A stretch of 64,000 bases of DNA from Watersipora subatra (GCF_963576615.1 NC_088710.1:20641114-20705113), one strand, 5' to 3'. Positions 25,301 through 34,354 are shown, counted from the first letter of the stretch. Numbers and translations: made by a program. Notes: generated from the letters alone by a model not told the origin.

Positions 25301-28300
25301 TTCTTTCTAAAACATACAATCATATGTCTCATATATATGTTATGTGCTCACTCATATATATACACAAATATATATACACAAATATATATAGTGTACACAA
25401 ATATATATACACAAACTAACATATATCTATACAAACATATATTAACACAAAACATACATATATACACAGATGTATATATATACATGTATACATATATATA
25501 TACATGTACATCTATATATACTTCTCAAAGTCCGTCTGTGGATCCATCTGTAGGTTTTCCGGCTATAGCTATTATTAGAACAGCTGAGCTGGACAACAAT
25601 GCAGACTCAAAGTCATGGCTCACCGTCATTGGAAGCCTAACCTTATTAACTAGCTTACATGTAGTGGAGTTTTCCATTGGCAATATGCCAGGCTACTAGC
25701 TTGAAAGGTACAGTTGTTTGACAAAGTTTTAAAACCTTTACAGTTGTTTTTATTTGTCTCTTAATTTCTTTCAACTACACGACACACTTCTCTCATGATA
25801 TGTACTTTGAAAGTTAGAATGGCAAATGTTGTTATATGTTAAATACAAATCAATTTTCTGTCCAAAGACTCTTCTATTACACGGGCAACCGCTGGGTGGC
25901 ACAGCTAGTGTATATATATACATGTATATATACACAAGCGCATATACTTTATACAAAAACGCATATATTTACACAAGCGTACATGTATACGCAAGCGTAT
26001 ATAAACACAAATGTACAAAAATATTTCTATACTATATTCATGAGAATGAACAAAAAAAACCTGTATAATTCCACAAACAAGTATATCTATATGCATTGTA
26101 TATATTTCTCAAAGTCTGTATGTCGTCTGTTGTTGTATGTCTGCATTCCAGCTATAGATCTTAAAATCTTGATATTAAAATTCCCTGTTCTGATAGTTTT
26201 GAACTCGTGACTAATACCATGAACGTATCGACAAGTTTCTTATCCGGACGCTCTATCACTGAGCTAGAACGCCATAGTGATCAAATATCTTTTCATATAA
26301 CGCATACGCCATGCGTATTCGCCGTTACGATGCTCCTGTTCAGAAATATTTTGGGACCCAAGTATATGCAACACGATGCTTATTCGTCTTGTTTCGTTAA
26401 AGCTAATAATTTATCTCGAACTTGAAATTTGGCGATTTTTGTACTGATTATATAAGTTACCAAACTATATACGTTGAATCGACATTTCGTAGTTTACATA
26501 CTTGCTATTTATTTTACATCTACCTTCAATTCGTTACTAATGTATTCCAGCTGCTCAGAAGACTTCTTCCCAGCTACATTATGTTTTTTGGATTCTGATT
26601 TGGTACCTTGCGTTCCACAATCATTAAATACCAACAAAATCTTTGTTTGTTTAAAATATCTTTTACATTATTTCTTTTAGTTAAAATTAAAACATACTGG
26701 TTTGTATGAACATTTTTCATTTTGTTATTTATCGTTTATATTAATAGCGACATAGTATATTAACAAGCGCTATTTTTTTGCCTCAGCAGCCGAATGTGTC
26801 GTTCGTTAAACGCGTGTTTCCAAAAAATTCCTATCAGTGCTCGCTTTGTGTATTAGCTTACACATATTTCCTTCTAAACCTAACCAATTAATAATCCGTA
26901 TTTACTTTCATATTTTACAACAATCATTTGTAAGATTCATGTAAGATTATCTGTAAGATTTGTCGTTAGTATCAGTTATTCCTCACTCTCTTATACTTAC
27001 ATACATTTACATTTTTGAGAAATAGATATATAGGTAGATAGATTTACATTCTCTTATTACACTTATAAACTTCGTATAACTTTTGAACTTTGAAATATAT
27101 GTTTTTAAAGTTTGTTGCATTATCGTTTTTATTTCAACTTGCATTTTTAAACATAATTTGAGTATAATATCTATTTGAAGTTTAATCATTATTTAGTTTC
27201 CAATCTTTATCATTAATATTAATTTTTCATTCAACCATTTTTAGCAGACATTGTTCTAATAAAATTTCAACTGCCATACTAACAGAATACTACCATATTC
27301 TGTCATATTTTTTTATTCATCTGTTAAATACATGTATTCTCAGAAGTTACACATTGTCTAATGCCTCAATTGCCTCTAATGCCTCCAAAGAAAAGAACCT
27401 GTTTGCACAAAATCGTTTCCTCATGATATAAAGTTTGAAAGTTACAGTTGTTTGACAAAGTTTGAAAACCTTTACAGTTGTTTTTATTTTCTCTCCTAAT
27501 TTATTTCAACTGCACAAAACACTTCTCTCATGATACGTAGTTTGAAAGTTAGAATGGTAAATGTTGTCATATATGTTAATAACAAATCAATTTTCTGTCC
27601 AAAGACTTTTTTATTACTCTGGCAACGCCGGGTAGCACAGCTAGTATATATATGAGCATGTATATATATTTATATATGCATATGCAAATCAATGACCTAT
27701 ACAGTGAAACATATATCCAGATACTATGGGATGCTGAATCAATGTTCTTGGTAAACAAAGTAGGAATTCGAGCTATAGCTATCAGCAATGTGCAAAACAT
27801 TCCCTATTTCTTATTTCATATAAATATCAAAATAGAAAATAGAACAGAAAAGTGAGAATTGAGATTGTTGGCAGAGCAGTGGCATGTGAAAGTGTCAAGA
27901 TACATCAAAACAAGTCATGTCAATAACCATTAGGTCATGACAGGTTACTAGAACAATGAATGTCATCGCTAGAAGAACTGATGTCATAGGTAGATGAGAT
28001 GATGTCAGTGAAGTGATGTCATAGCTGGATGAGGTGATGTCAGTGCAGTGATGTCATAGCTGGATGAGGTGATGTCAGTGAAGTGATGTCATAGCTGGAT
28101 GAGGTGATGTCAGTGAGGTGATGCCATAGCTAGATGAGGCGATGTCAGTGAAGTGATGTCATAGCTAATTGAGGTGATGTCAGTGAAGTGATGTCATAGC
28201 TGGATGAGGTGATGTCAGTGAGGTGATGTCATAGCTAGATGAGGCGATGTCAGTGAAGTGATGTCATAGCTAGATGAGATAATGTCAATGAAATGATGTC

Positions 28301-31300
28301 ATAGCTAGATGAGGTGATGTCAGTGAAGTGATGTCATAGCTAAATGAGGGGATGTCAGTGAGGTGATGTCATAGCTAGATGAGGTGATGTCAGTGAAGTG
28401 ATGTCATGGCTGAATGAGGTGATGTCAGTAAAATGATGTCTAGCTAGATGAGGTGATGTCAGTGAAGTGATGTCATAGCTAAATGAGGTGATGTCAGTGA
28501 GGTGATGTCATAGCTAGATGAGGTGATGTCAGTGAAGTGATGTCATGGCTGAATGAGGTGATGTCAGAGAAATGATGCGTTAGTTAAATGAGGTCATGTT
28601 AGTGAAGTGATAGTTAAATGAGTTAATGTCAATGAAATGATGTCATAGTTGGATGAAGTCATGTCGGTGATGTCATAGCTAGATGAGGTGATATCAGTAA
28701 AATGACATCACAGTTAAATGAAGTGATGAGGTTTGATGATGTCATGCCATTTGGTCACATAACCAGTTCTGATGTCATTTAGTCTGATAATATAACTTGG
28801 TCTGATGATACCAGAATGCCTAGCCGTGTAACATAGTCTAAGGATGCTCTAAAGCCTGAGAATAATACAATAAGATCTACGATGGCATAAAGTTTGGTCA
28901 TGTTTGTACTCTCATAGTTTGTAATCCGTTTCAATTCAATTTATAGTTTGTTAGTACGGTCATACCTTGATATACGAGCGCCTCAGCATACAAGAAAATC
29001 GAGATATGATCAGAACTTCAAACAAGTTTCTTCCTTGAAATACGAGTAATCTTTGAGATACGAGCACAGAGCCGGTTCTCGATGGCCACTATATGATCAA
29101 GGATGTGAGAGGCTGCTTTCGAGAACAGCATCGCTTGGTCTTTCTCTTCGAATCAGTTTGAAAAAAAGTTTTTAAAAGGTTGGCTAAAAGTTATAGTGAA
29201 TGCGAGACAAAAAGCGCCAAACTGGAAACGGATAATAAAAAATTAAGACTACAAAATTTAAGCGAGTTTAGTAAATGATTAAAACTTAGACTCAAGTATG
29301 TGTTTAGTAAGATAAATTCATTTAAGTTAAATTCAAAGTTCCTGTTACATAGTGTCACAAATGTTTAGTGTACCGAACGCATTGATGTCAAGTCTTTCAG
29401 ACCACCATTAGCCTGGTCTGAGCAGGCAACCACGTCTGCCACGAAGGTAAAAACTTACAGTATTGTATATACTAATATAGTAATGTTATATTTTATTGCA
29501 GATTCTAACAACTACATAGATACTTGTTACTTTATTAGCGTAGATATTGAATTAGGACAATTAAAAACACGTTTTTCTGCAGTAACACCCGTTTTATGTG
29601 GGTTTGTCATAGTAAGGTAACGGATTAATTTGTATTAAGTTATTTTATATAGGAAATAGTGCCTTGAGACACGAGTATATTGACATACAAGCTCAGTTCC
29701 AGAACGCATTAAGCTCGTATGTCGAAGGATGACTGTATAAGGAAGCAGTTTTAATGTAGGTTATTTTTACATGTACATAATCCAGGGTAATAAAACAACA
29801 TTGTCCTCACATATTCTCCATCACTTCTTCATACAAGTATAATACCATCTTATGGATAACGCCACTAGGTTTGATAGTTAAAATGATTACATTAATGTTA
29901 AATTGATGCTATCAGAACAAGTAATACTTTTTAATTATCTACAAATCTACATGTAAAATTATCCGTACATACCGAATAGTAGCCAAATAAAATCTCCGGG
30001 CGCTGATGCCACGCATGAATGCCTAAAAATATACCAAAAAATAATTTCGAACAATGCGTAAACTCTGCTTCTCCAATAAGTATGACCCAGAGTATTCAAT
30101 CTAAAACTGGACTTTAATTCTTGTTTTACTGGACAATAATGCGACTTCAACCAAGGATTTGAAGAGAGGCTGTTTAAAGGGCAGGCACACTAGAGCACTA
30201 GGCCATCAACATAACTCGGTCAAAAACTAGATTTGCGTATGGTTAGTACCAATTTTAAAGTAACTTAAAGATTTATTTGCAACAAAATTCACATAACAGT
30301 TATTTGGTATCAAAAGATTCACCATGTCTTACTCTGCTGTGTTGTAGGTGCAAAATATGTGAAAATGTGATTACAAGCTCTTAAAAGCTGAAAAACGAAC
30401 AGTTAATCGGAGTCATCACGAAAACACCGTAGTTTGGAATCTCTTTATTTCGATGACGTACTCAAACATTGTGGTTATCGTTTTGACACGTGATGTGATC
30501 ACATGAAATTAAAGGCCAATAAAAGGTTCATAGCACTAGTTTATGACAAACACTTCAGGTTCTACCGGAAAGCCCATATCAAATATAGATGCTCGCTACT
30601 TTACAGTTTCGTTTCAGCCTGGTCTAATCATCTAGTCGTAATCTGATCATGTGACTCATACTTCTGGCCAAATGGCGTGAACCATTTCTGCAGCATTTTT
30701 CGACTATCACAGGTGACCAACGGGCTCATCATGTTTATCAGAGGATGATATGCACTCCTTCGAGCTAAAGTTAAAAAATTAAACGAATTTTTACGGTAGG
30801 TTTTGAGATATCAATGCTCAAAGTGACAGCATTACAATGATGATGAAATAGACGGGTAAGGACAATAGACATGGTTTTATTGATAGCGTGAAGTATATTT
30901 GTGAAAATATTTCGACGAATGGGGTTGCACAAAAGTGTAAACAGAAGCCATCGTGTAGAACTACGGTACATCCCATTTGAGCCGTTTTGGAAAGGGATTC
31001 CAATCTACGGCGTTTTCGTGATGGCTGTGATTAACTGTTCGCTTTTGAGCTTTTAAGGGCTTGTAATCACATTTCCACATATTTTGCACCTATAACACCG
31101 CAGAGTAAGACATGGTGAATTTTTTGATACCAAATAACTGTAATGTGAAGTTTGTTGCCAGTCAACCTTTAAGTAGACCAACAATGCAACTAAAAATTCT
31201 AAGTAGACTTGAAATAAACAAGAAATACACTGATTAGATGAAAGTATGAAAATGTCAACCTGAATAAGAATAGAAGACTTCTCCTGAATCACCCGTCTAG

Positions 31301-31400
31301 CTCTTTCCTCTCTCGCTTGTTTAGCGTGTTCCAGAAAATGGGTTTTCTCATCATTGGAGCTAGTTATTTTAGGCTCTTGGCTGCGATTATGCCCAAACAT
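5961..31400 (-). CDS. UBE3B: UBE3B, HECT-type E3 ubiquitin ligase (3' end off window)
   Basis: Exons on the minus strand (high to low): 31260-31400, 29973-30022, 24134-24201, 22054-22110, 20435-20539, 18613-18798, 17905-17987, 17119-17339, 15361-15425, 14171-14286, 13483-13648, 13119-13215, 12422-12593, 10814-10932, 10296-10410, 7285-7384, 6156-6275, 5961-6038. Splice phases agree throughout except between the second and third, where one short exon (family sequence about REIDDFF) is not found. Colinear landmarks of UBE3[63 protein letters not shown] and RRLLEDGYNQL. About 686 residues are recovered; vertebrate UBE3B has about 1070. The rest of HECT, with the catalytic cysteine, should lie left of the window, beyond the Ty3 element. 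The protein transfers ubiquitin from E2 to substrates. The acceptor of 13119-13215 is uncertain. Confidence 0.9.
6683..6720. repeat. Perfect palindrome, 17-bp arms
   Basis: ATAAATATACAGGAATA and its exact complement are separated by 4 bp. It lies in a UBE3B intron. About 70 bp further on (6786-6814) comes TACGTTATAGAAGCATCTACTG, a decayed match to the right end of the 3611-5929 transposon. The palindrome may belong to a degenerate copy of that family. Confidence 0.7.
7558..8309. mobile_element. Non-autonomous Tigger-like element (CAGTGGAACCTCGGTT ends)
   Basis: The left end CAGTGGAACCTCGGTTCTTG and the right end, the complement of CAGTGGAACCTCGGTTTTCG, form inverted termini. TA precedes the left end. 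The right flank is CG, so one target copy has decayed or the event was imperfect. The roughly 750-bp interior has no convincing coding frame. It lies in the UBE3B intron between exons 10296-10410 and 7285-7384. Confidence 0.75.
9381..9797. mobile_element. MITE with CCCTAGGACA termini, TA target
   Basis: The left end CCCTAGGACACTTATGTATT pairs with a right end whose complement is CCCTAGGACAGTTATATTTC. TA flanks both sides. The 417-bp interior contains inverted TTTCGCG/CGCGAAA stretches. It is non-coding and lies in a UBE3B intron. Confidence 0.7.
9837..10137. repeat. 24-bp minisatellite, about 9 copies, plus degenerate tail
   Basis: The unit CCTTACTATCTATCCCATCA plus TTAT or TAAT repeats with little divergence to about 10053. 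It is followed by two copies of a related longer unit (ATATCTATCTCAGCATTATC). It lies 160 bp from the donor of UBE3B exon 10296-10410, inside the intron. The 24-bp period creates a spurious YYLSHH-repeat frame. Confidence 0.9.
11575..11655. repeat. Short tandem repeat, 20-bp unit, about 4 copies
   Basis: The unit AAACACTAATAAAACTGAAG is repeated with single substitutions. It is intronic in UBE3B. Confidence 0.75.
11745..11845 (-). mobile_element. tRNA-derived SINE-like fragment
   Basis: The minus strand shows a box-A-like CGATTAGCGCAAGTACTGG and, about 50 bp later, a box-B-like GAGTTCAAGACC. The order and spacing are those of a tRNA-derived SINE head. Related pieces lie at 12780-12925 and 54690-54815, sharing the adjoining AGAATAAT-type flank. 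Confidence 0.5.
12227..12327. mobile_element. 101-bp MITE with ACCGTAAAACC termini
   Basis: ACCGTAAAACCTTTATTTCA at the left and the complement of ACCGTAAAACCTTTAATTGA at the right flank a short core (GCACTATTTTTCAACCC). Related decayed copies with the same core occur at about 41261-41357 and 42092-42186 in RBM45 introns. Confidence 0.7.
12780..12925 (-). mobile_element. tRNA-derived SINE-like element
   Basis: The minus strand reads GGTGGTCGAGTGGTGCAGAT, then CTGGGTTCAATTCTCG about 45 bp later. These are good A- and B-box matches for a Leu/Ser-type tRNA. The segment cannot be a working tRNA gene because paired stems are poorly conserved. The upstream flank resembles that of 54690-54815. Confidence 0.55.
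12975..13060 (+). mobile_element. tRNA-like fragment (SINE head or tRNA pseudogene)
   Basis: The plus strand shows TGCCAGTGGTAACGTGCTGG followed by CTGGGTTCGAACCCTGTATG, a canonical T-arm. The acceptor stem is not convincing, so I call a tRNA-derived fragment rather than a gene. It lies between UBE3B exons 13119-13215 and 12422-12593. Confidence 0.45.
14366..14604. repeat. 34-bp minisatellite, about 7 copies
   Basis: The unit contains TGGTAGTCTTCATATCCCAA and CTCATTTTCACATG. It lies about 80 bp from UBE3B exon 14171-14286, on the acceptor side, and runs into the pyrimidine tract that follows. Confidence 0.9.
14605..15175. repeat. 570-bp polypyrimidine (CT-rich) tract
   Basis: The plus strand is almost entirely C and T, with loose repetition of CCCCTTTTCAACCCTCTTTC and TCTCTAAAATCTCC modules. 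The UBE3B transcript therefore carries a polypurine run here. Long open frames on both strands (about 117 and 81 residues) are low-complexity artefacts. Confidence 0.9.
16165..17065. mobile_element. Dispersed-repeat remnants, including a tRNA-like segment
   Basis: Two segments look like element 3' tails: AACAGACAGACACACAATG near 16318, and CGCTGGACAGACATCGAATT near 17010, each ending in an AT-rich AGATTT-type tail. Before the second tail, TAGCTTAATAGGTTAGCTTG (about 16918) and GAGATCAAATC resemble tRNA A and B boxes. A SINE is the likeliest explanation. I cannot name the family. Confidence 0.4.
18799..19148. repeat. 40-42-bp minisatellite abutting a UBE3B splice acceptor
   Basis: About nine units start near 18798, 18840, 18880, 18922, 18962, 19002, 19042, 19082 and 19124, each with GCTGAAACATGATCAGCA and GTAGGGCRTATAGTAG. 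The first unit overlaps the acceptor of exon 18613-18798: read on the transcript strand, the real site is GATCATATGTTTTAG and the other units read GATCATGTTTCAG. Confidence 0.9.
19149..20010. repeat. 45-bp minisatellite, about 19 copies
   Basis: The unit contains GTGATATCTGTTTGTATTAA and AGACAGTGTGTTGTAATTG, with frequent single changes. It follows the 40-bp array without a gap in the UBE3B intron. The period is a multiple of three, which gives a spurious repetitive frame ([14 protein letters not shown]). Confidence 0.9.
20920..21140. repeat. Two short tandem repeats
   Basis: Four degenerate copies of ACAGACATATACAACCC are followed by about six copies of a 22-25-bp unit with AGATGGTCAGGTGTGCCAT. 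Intronic in UBE3B. Confidence 0.75.
22465..22580. repeat. Imperfect direct duplication, about 57 bp
   Basis: GTTAAGCACCACTG, TAATAGCTTCCATAG and a second version, GTTAAGAACCACTG, CAGTAGTTTCCATAG, lie side by side in a UBE3B intron. Confidence 0.6.
24134..24201 (-). CDS. UBE3B: Tentative UBE3B exon 3 or 4
   Basis: Acceptor ttatag and donor gtaatc bound 68 nt reading [20 protein letters not shown]. It resembles the family segment SALCIFKIARKLL only weakly (the FxxxARK core). Its 3' phase fits the well-supported exon 22054-22110 ([13 protein letters not shown]). Its 5' phase needs an unfound exon. This is the least certain exon of the gene. Confidence 0.5.
24925..25200. mobile_element. Truncated MITE of the ATACCTTGATATACGAG family
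   Basis: AATACCTTGAAATACGAG and repeated TTGAGATAYGAG motifs match the first third of the fuller copy at 28957-29736, in the same order. The right terminus is missing. Confidence 0.65.
25330..25526. repeat. TATA/CACA microsatellite
   Basis: Runs of TATATA broken by CACAAA and CATG sit directly before a Helitron-like element. A similar run at 25906-26100 separates the two element copies. Confidence 0.85.
25527..25910 (+). mobile_element. Helitron-like non-autonomous element, short copy
   Basis: It begins TTCTCAAAGTCCGTCTGTGG and ends GGGTGGCACAGCTAGT, where CTAGT fits the CTRRT 3' terminus of Helitrons. A short GC-rich stem-like stretch precedes the end. There are no terminal inverted repeats and no clear target duplication. 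The last about 210 bp match 27425-27642 closely. Both copies lie between TA-rich microsatellite runs. The interior is non-coding. Confidence 0.5.
26109..27642 (+). mobile_element. Helitron-like non-autonomous element, long copy with SINE insert
   Basis: It starts TTCTCAAAGTCTGTATGTCG and ends GCCGGGTAGCACAGCTAGT, matching the two ends of 25527-25910. It carries extra sequence, including a tRNA-like segment at 26175-26300. No Rep/helicase coding is seen. It lies in the large UBE3B intron. Confidence 0.5.
26175..26300 (-). mobile_element. tRNA-derived SINE head
   Basis: The minus strand reads GTTCTAGCTCAGTGATAGAG, an excellent box A, and ACGAGTTCAAAACTATC at box-B spacing. The anticodon region and stems are not tRNA-like throughout. 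It sits inside the long Helitron-like copy. Confidence 0.6.
27966..28735. repeat. 35-bp minisatellite, about 22 copies, rich in TGATGTCA
   Basis: The unit contains GATGTCATAGCTAGATGAG and GTGATGTCAGTGAAGT. Most units hold two TGATGTCA octamers, one base from the CRE/ATF palindrome TGACGTCA. Divergence rises towards the right end. Intronic in UBE3B. Confidence 0.9.
28957..29736. mobile_element. MITE with ATACCTTGATATACGAGC termini
   Basis: The left end GTCATACCTTGATATACGAG and a right end whose complement is GTCATCCTTCGACATACGAG form imperfect inverted termini about 780 bp apart. Internal copies of GAGATACGAG give it a repetitive look. There is no coding frame. A truncated relative is at 24925-25200. 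Confidence 0.7.
29973..31400 (-). CDS. UBE3B: UBE3B first coding exons: start codon and IQ motif
   Basis: The ATG at 31400 opens a 47-codon exon beginning [11 protein letters not shown] and ending SSILIQ (donor gttgac). The next exon, 29973-30022, continues [17 protein letters not shown], in phase. Joined, they give the IQ calmodulin-binding signature (IQxxxRGxxxRR) known from the UBE3B N-terminus. The start is chosen because family members also begin MF, about 15-20 residues before the AKQAREER block. The 1.2-kb intron between them contains a 0.9-kb inverted-repeat element. Confidence 0.85.
30260..31174. mobile_element. Foldback-type element with about 185-bp inverted arms
   Basis: The left arm (30260-30445) and right arm (about 30985-31174) are about 85-90 percent complementary over their length. 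Shared stretches include CACCATGTCTTACTCTG, GGTGCAAAATATGTG, GTGATTACAAGC and CGAACAGTTAATC. The 540-bp loop is non-coding. It sits in UBE3B intron 1, ending about 86 bp from the exon 1 donor. A solo arm occurs at 57750-57885. Confidence 0.85.
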
Positions 31401-31494
31401 GATTCGAATAAAAAACCTAAAAAAAGTAAAACTGGGAGTCCTTCCCAACCTCCATATGAACACATTTAGTAGAGTTAAAAGTCAGGCCCATTAG

Positions 31495-33240
31495 ACAGAC
31501 CAGGCATACAGTGCTGTTACATGTACATTATCTTGAAAACCAGCAGCTCCGCACTCTGTGATATCCATGCATAATAGGGTGTCATCTGCATAAAGTCGGC
31601 AGAATGCACCCTTCACACCCAGAGGAATGTCGGTTACAACAATCAAAAACAGCAGAGAGCCCAGAATCAATCCCTGCGGGACTCCAGAGGATCAGCAAAC
31701 AACTTAGACCTCATGCCATTAACAGTAACAAACGAAGTTCGGTTCTTCAACCACATCTCCACCTACTGCACAACATGAACATCTAATTCATAAGCCTTGA
31801 TTTTACTGATAAGTAGATGATGAGGTGATGATGATGATGATGATGATGATGCTTATCAAAAGCCTTAGCAAAGACAAAAAAATAAGATAAGCCTTTCGCT
31901 CAGCTAGAGCGTGTGTTGTATGGTGAATAACATCAAGAAGTTGAGTTGTGGTGCTATGTCATCTGCGGAAACTAAGTAGGCTACTACTTACCAGATGGAA
32001 CTAACTATGACATGCTCAATCCTTTTAGAGATACTACAAGTGAGGCCAATAGGTTTCACATGTGGTATCTCAATAGCTATTGGGAAGATTTCTTCTCCAG
32101 CTCTTAAATATGGGAACAACATTAGCTGTTTGCCAGTAATCAGGAACGTATCCTTGGTTCAGACAGGCTTGCATTACAAGTGTTAAGTATGGTATAAAAT
32201 ATTTTACTTAACTGGCGAATGCTTTTAAACAGTACGGCGATATATTATCAGGGCCGGATGTCTAATGAGATTTCCGGATGTCTAATGAGTCGATTAGGTT
32301 GGCAATTCCTATCTTTGTTATTATTATTATTTTCCAAGGGAGGCATTAGGTTAGAGGCATTTAGAGAAAAATTAGGTATTGGATGTATGTCTTCATTATA
32401 AACCTATGAAAAATAAGTTGCAAAGGTATTGGCCGTATTCTCTGTAGGAGTATTATCTAGGCATCTAATATTGTTTGTTTGGCTTTGTGATTTATTAATG
32501 AAGTTAAAGAAAGGCTTGCTATTGCCTTTTTCAAGCTCTTGAGTCGAATGACACTCGATGAAATTAGATTTAGCATCATTGACAGCATTTTTCACTTGGT
32601 TTTCAGGTGATTCAGGTTATTAGAATTTTTTACTGAGGTGTACTGCCTTGCTGTTTTATACAACCTGTCTCTTTTTCTGATTAGGCGTAAAAGAGGCTGT
32701 GTCATCCAAGGTTTCCCTTTCGGGCTTGAAACCAGCATAGGAACATATTTTGACATAAAAATAGTGTGGTGCTTTTACACAGGTCACAGTTCTTCGAATA
32801 AATCCGAGAATAAAATGCCAATATTCTCATAGTTTGCCTATTTGTAATTGAATTTCACTTTGCTACTATCTGAGATATTTTTAGGTGTAATTGTACTGGG
32901 TCAATTTCAATTAAAATCATATCATGGTCTGACAATCCAGATAGACCTAGCAGTGATGATGCATTGTACCTACTCTATCGTTCTAAGATTCAATGAAACT
33001 GGGAGACGGAAATTTCTCAATTCACAGACATAGCATAGATTGATGGCACCTTTTGCGACAACAAAAAGTTACACACGTGAACCAACATGATGATAATGAT
33101 GTTATGACTGAGTGCGATAAACCATTGTAAAGACCAATCTAGTATATTTCCCAAAATCTCTTGTAAGGAAAATGGCAATAAATTGCATAATTAATGACTA
33201 TGTATAACAAATATAGATTATGAACACATCCTTCAAAGAG
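31495..33240 (-). pseudogene. Decayed LINE (APE endonuclease tail and reverse transcriptase)
   Basis: Fragments appear in order on the minus strand across several frames. LSGLSDHDMILIEIDP (about 32945-32890) is the end of an APE-type endonuclease. LLRLIRKRDRLYKTAR (about 32710) and KGNSKPFFNFINKSQ (32520) are the linker. GPDNISPYCLKAFAS (32260), YVPDYWQTANVVPIF (32140), TTQLLDVIHHT (31930), SGVPQGLILGSLLFL (31690) and CRLYADDTLLCMDI (31600) are reverse transcriptase. It stops soon after YADD near 31495, and a (GAT)n expansion at 31826-31850 breaks the middle. It is a non-LTR element of the CR1/Jockey-like group; the exact clade is not resolved. It lies just upstream of UBE3B. Confidence 0.8.
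31826..31850. repeat. (GAT)n microsatellite inside the LINE
   Basis: About eight GAT/TGA trinucleotides lie where the reverse transcriptase region before the VPQG block should be. The expansion probably arose after insertion. Confidence 0.85.
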
Positions 33241-33589
33241 AACGAACCATGCGTTATTATACTCTACAGATGCCACTAGTTGTGAGAAGAGTCCTCGGTA
33301 AGCTTCTTACATATCGTCATACTTGCGCAGCTAGGAGCCACTTCGGGGAAGCGCTAGCAGTAGCACACTAGGGTTTAGAATTCGACTTGCAATATTTGTA
33401 GTTCCAAGGCTATGTTAAATATGTATCGTATATACACGTATTTCGTTTTAAATAGACGCTTACCCGGTAAGGCAATTCCGAATAGAATTTTTTACTTGAG
33501 CATATCGGACAACTTTTGCAGCTAAGAAAACCTAGCTAAGGCAGGCAATGCTGAACGTTATGAAACTAACATGATTATACAGTAGCTTA

Positions 33590-34170
33590 ACAATGTACAA
33601 TATTATTTTCGACGTTTTAAAATTTTTTCTGCGTTATAAGGCCTTGATTATCACAACAGAACTACATTCACAACCCACTGCCTAAAAGCAAACACCCAAT
33701 CAACAACTTCAATACACTGGGAGATTGCTAAATGTTATTATGTTGGTTCAATGGGTTAAATGAGGTTGTTTGCTTACTTTTTTAACAGCTAACAAATTGA
33801 CTTGCTGGAATGGTTATTTTGTTGTTAAATAGCACAAACCTGGCAAATTTTACAACATCACTGAGCATTTCATGCATGAAACCAAGCAATGTACAACGAT
33901 TTATTGGTCACATGACATACAAATTCAAGAATTCTGATGCTTTGATGAAGCTTGAAAAGTATAGAAAACTATGTCATCCACAGAGATTTATACAAAACCA
34001 TGTACAACTACACATTACATTTTCGGCTGTTTCAATTTTTTTGTATTATTCACAAGGCCTTGATAGGCACAACAGAACTACCTTCACAATCCACCCACTC
34101 CACTGCTCAATAACTGAACTACCAATTCATTTACTTGAATACACTGGGAGATTTAAAGTGCTTGCTTATG
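33590..34170. repeat. Diverged direct duplication downstream of CNBP
   Basis: Sequence around 33630-33755 recurs at 34045-34155: AAGGCCTTGAT, CACAACAGAACTAC, TTCACAA and TACACTGGGAGAT, in the same order. A TTTATT at 33900-33905 (AATAAA on the minus strand) could be a CNBP polyadenylation signal between the copies. A 154-residue plus-strand frame (33810-34274) overlaps this and has no recognisable domain. Confidence 0.55.
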
Positions 34171-34354
34171 TTACATGCTATGAAAAACCAGGAAATATTA
34201 GCCAAAAACGGACAGTGTGGAACGAATTGACCAATGGTACAACTAGTAGTGTCATATGGAATATTGCCGCATAACTAATAATAAAAATGCTATGATGCCA
34301 AGCTTTCTTCATCACTTCAGCGAAGAAGGAATTGACATTCTCATGAAGAGCGGA

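Noticed and set aside
27966-28735. CRISPR-like array
   Set aside because: Units are contiguous 35-bp repeats without unique spacers, in an intron of an animal gene. It is a minisatellite.
33810-34274. 154-residue plus-strand frame
   Set aside because: Antisense to the CNBP 3' region, spans a duplicated non-coding block, no recognisable domain.
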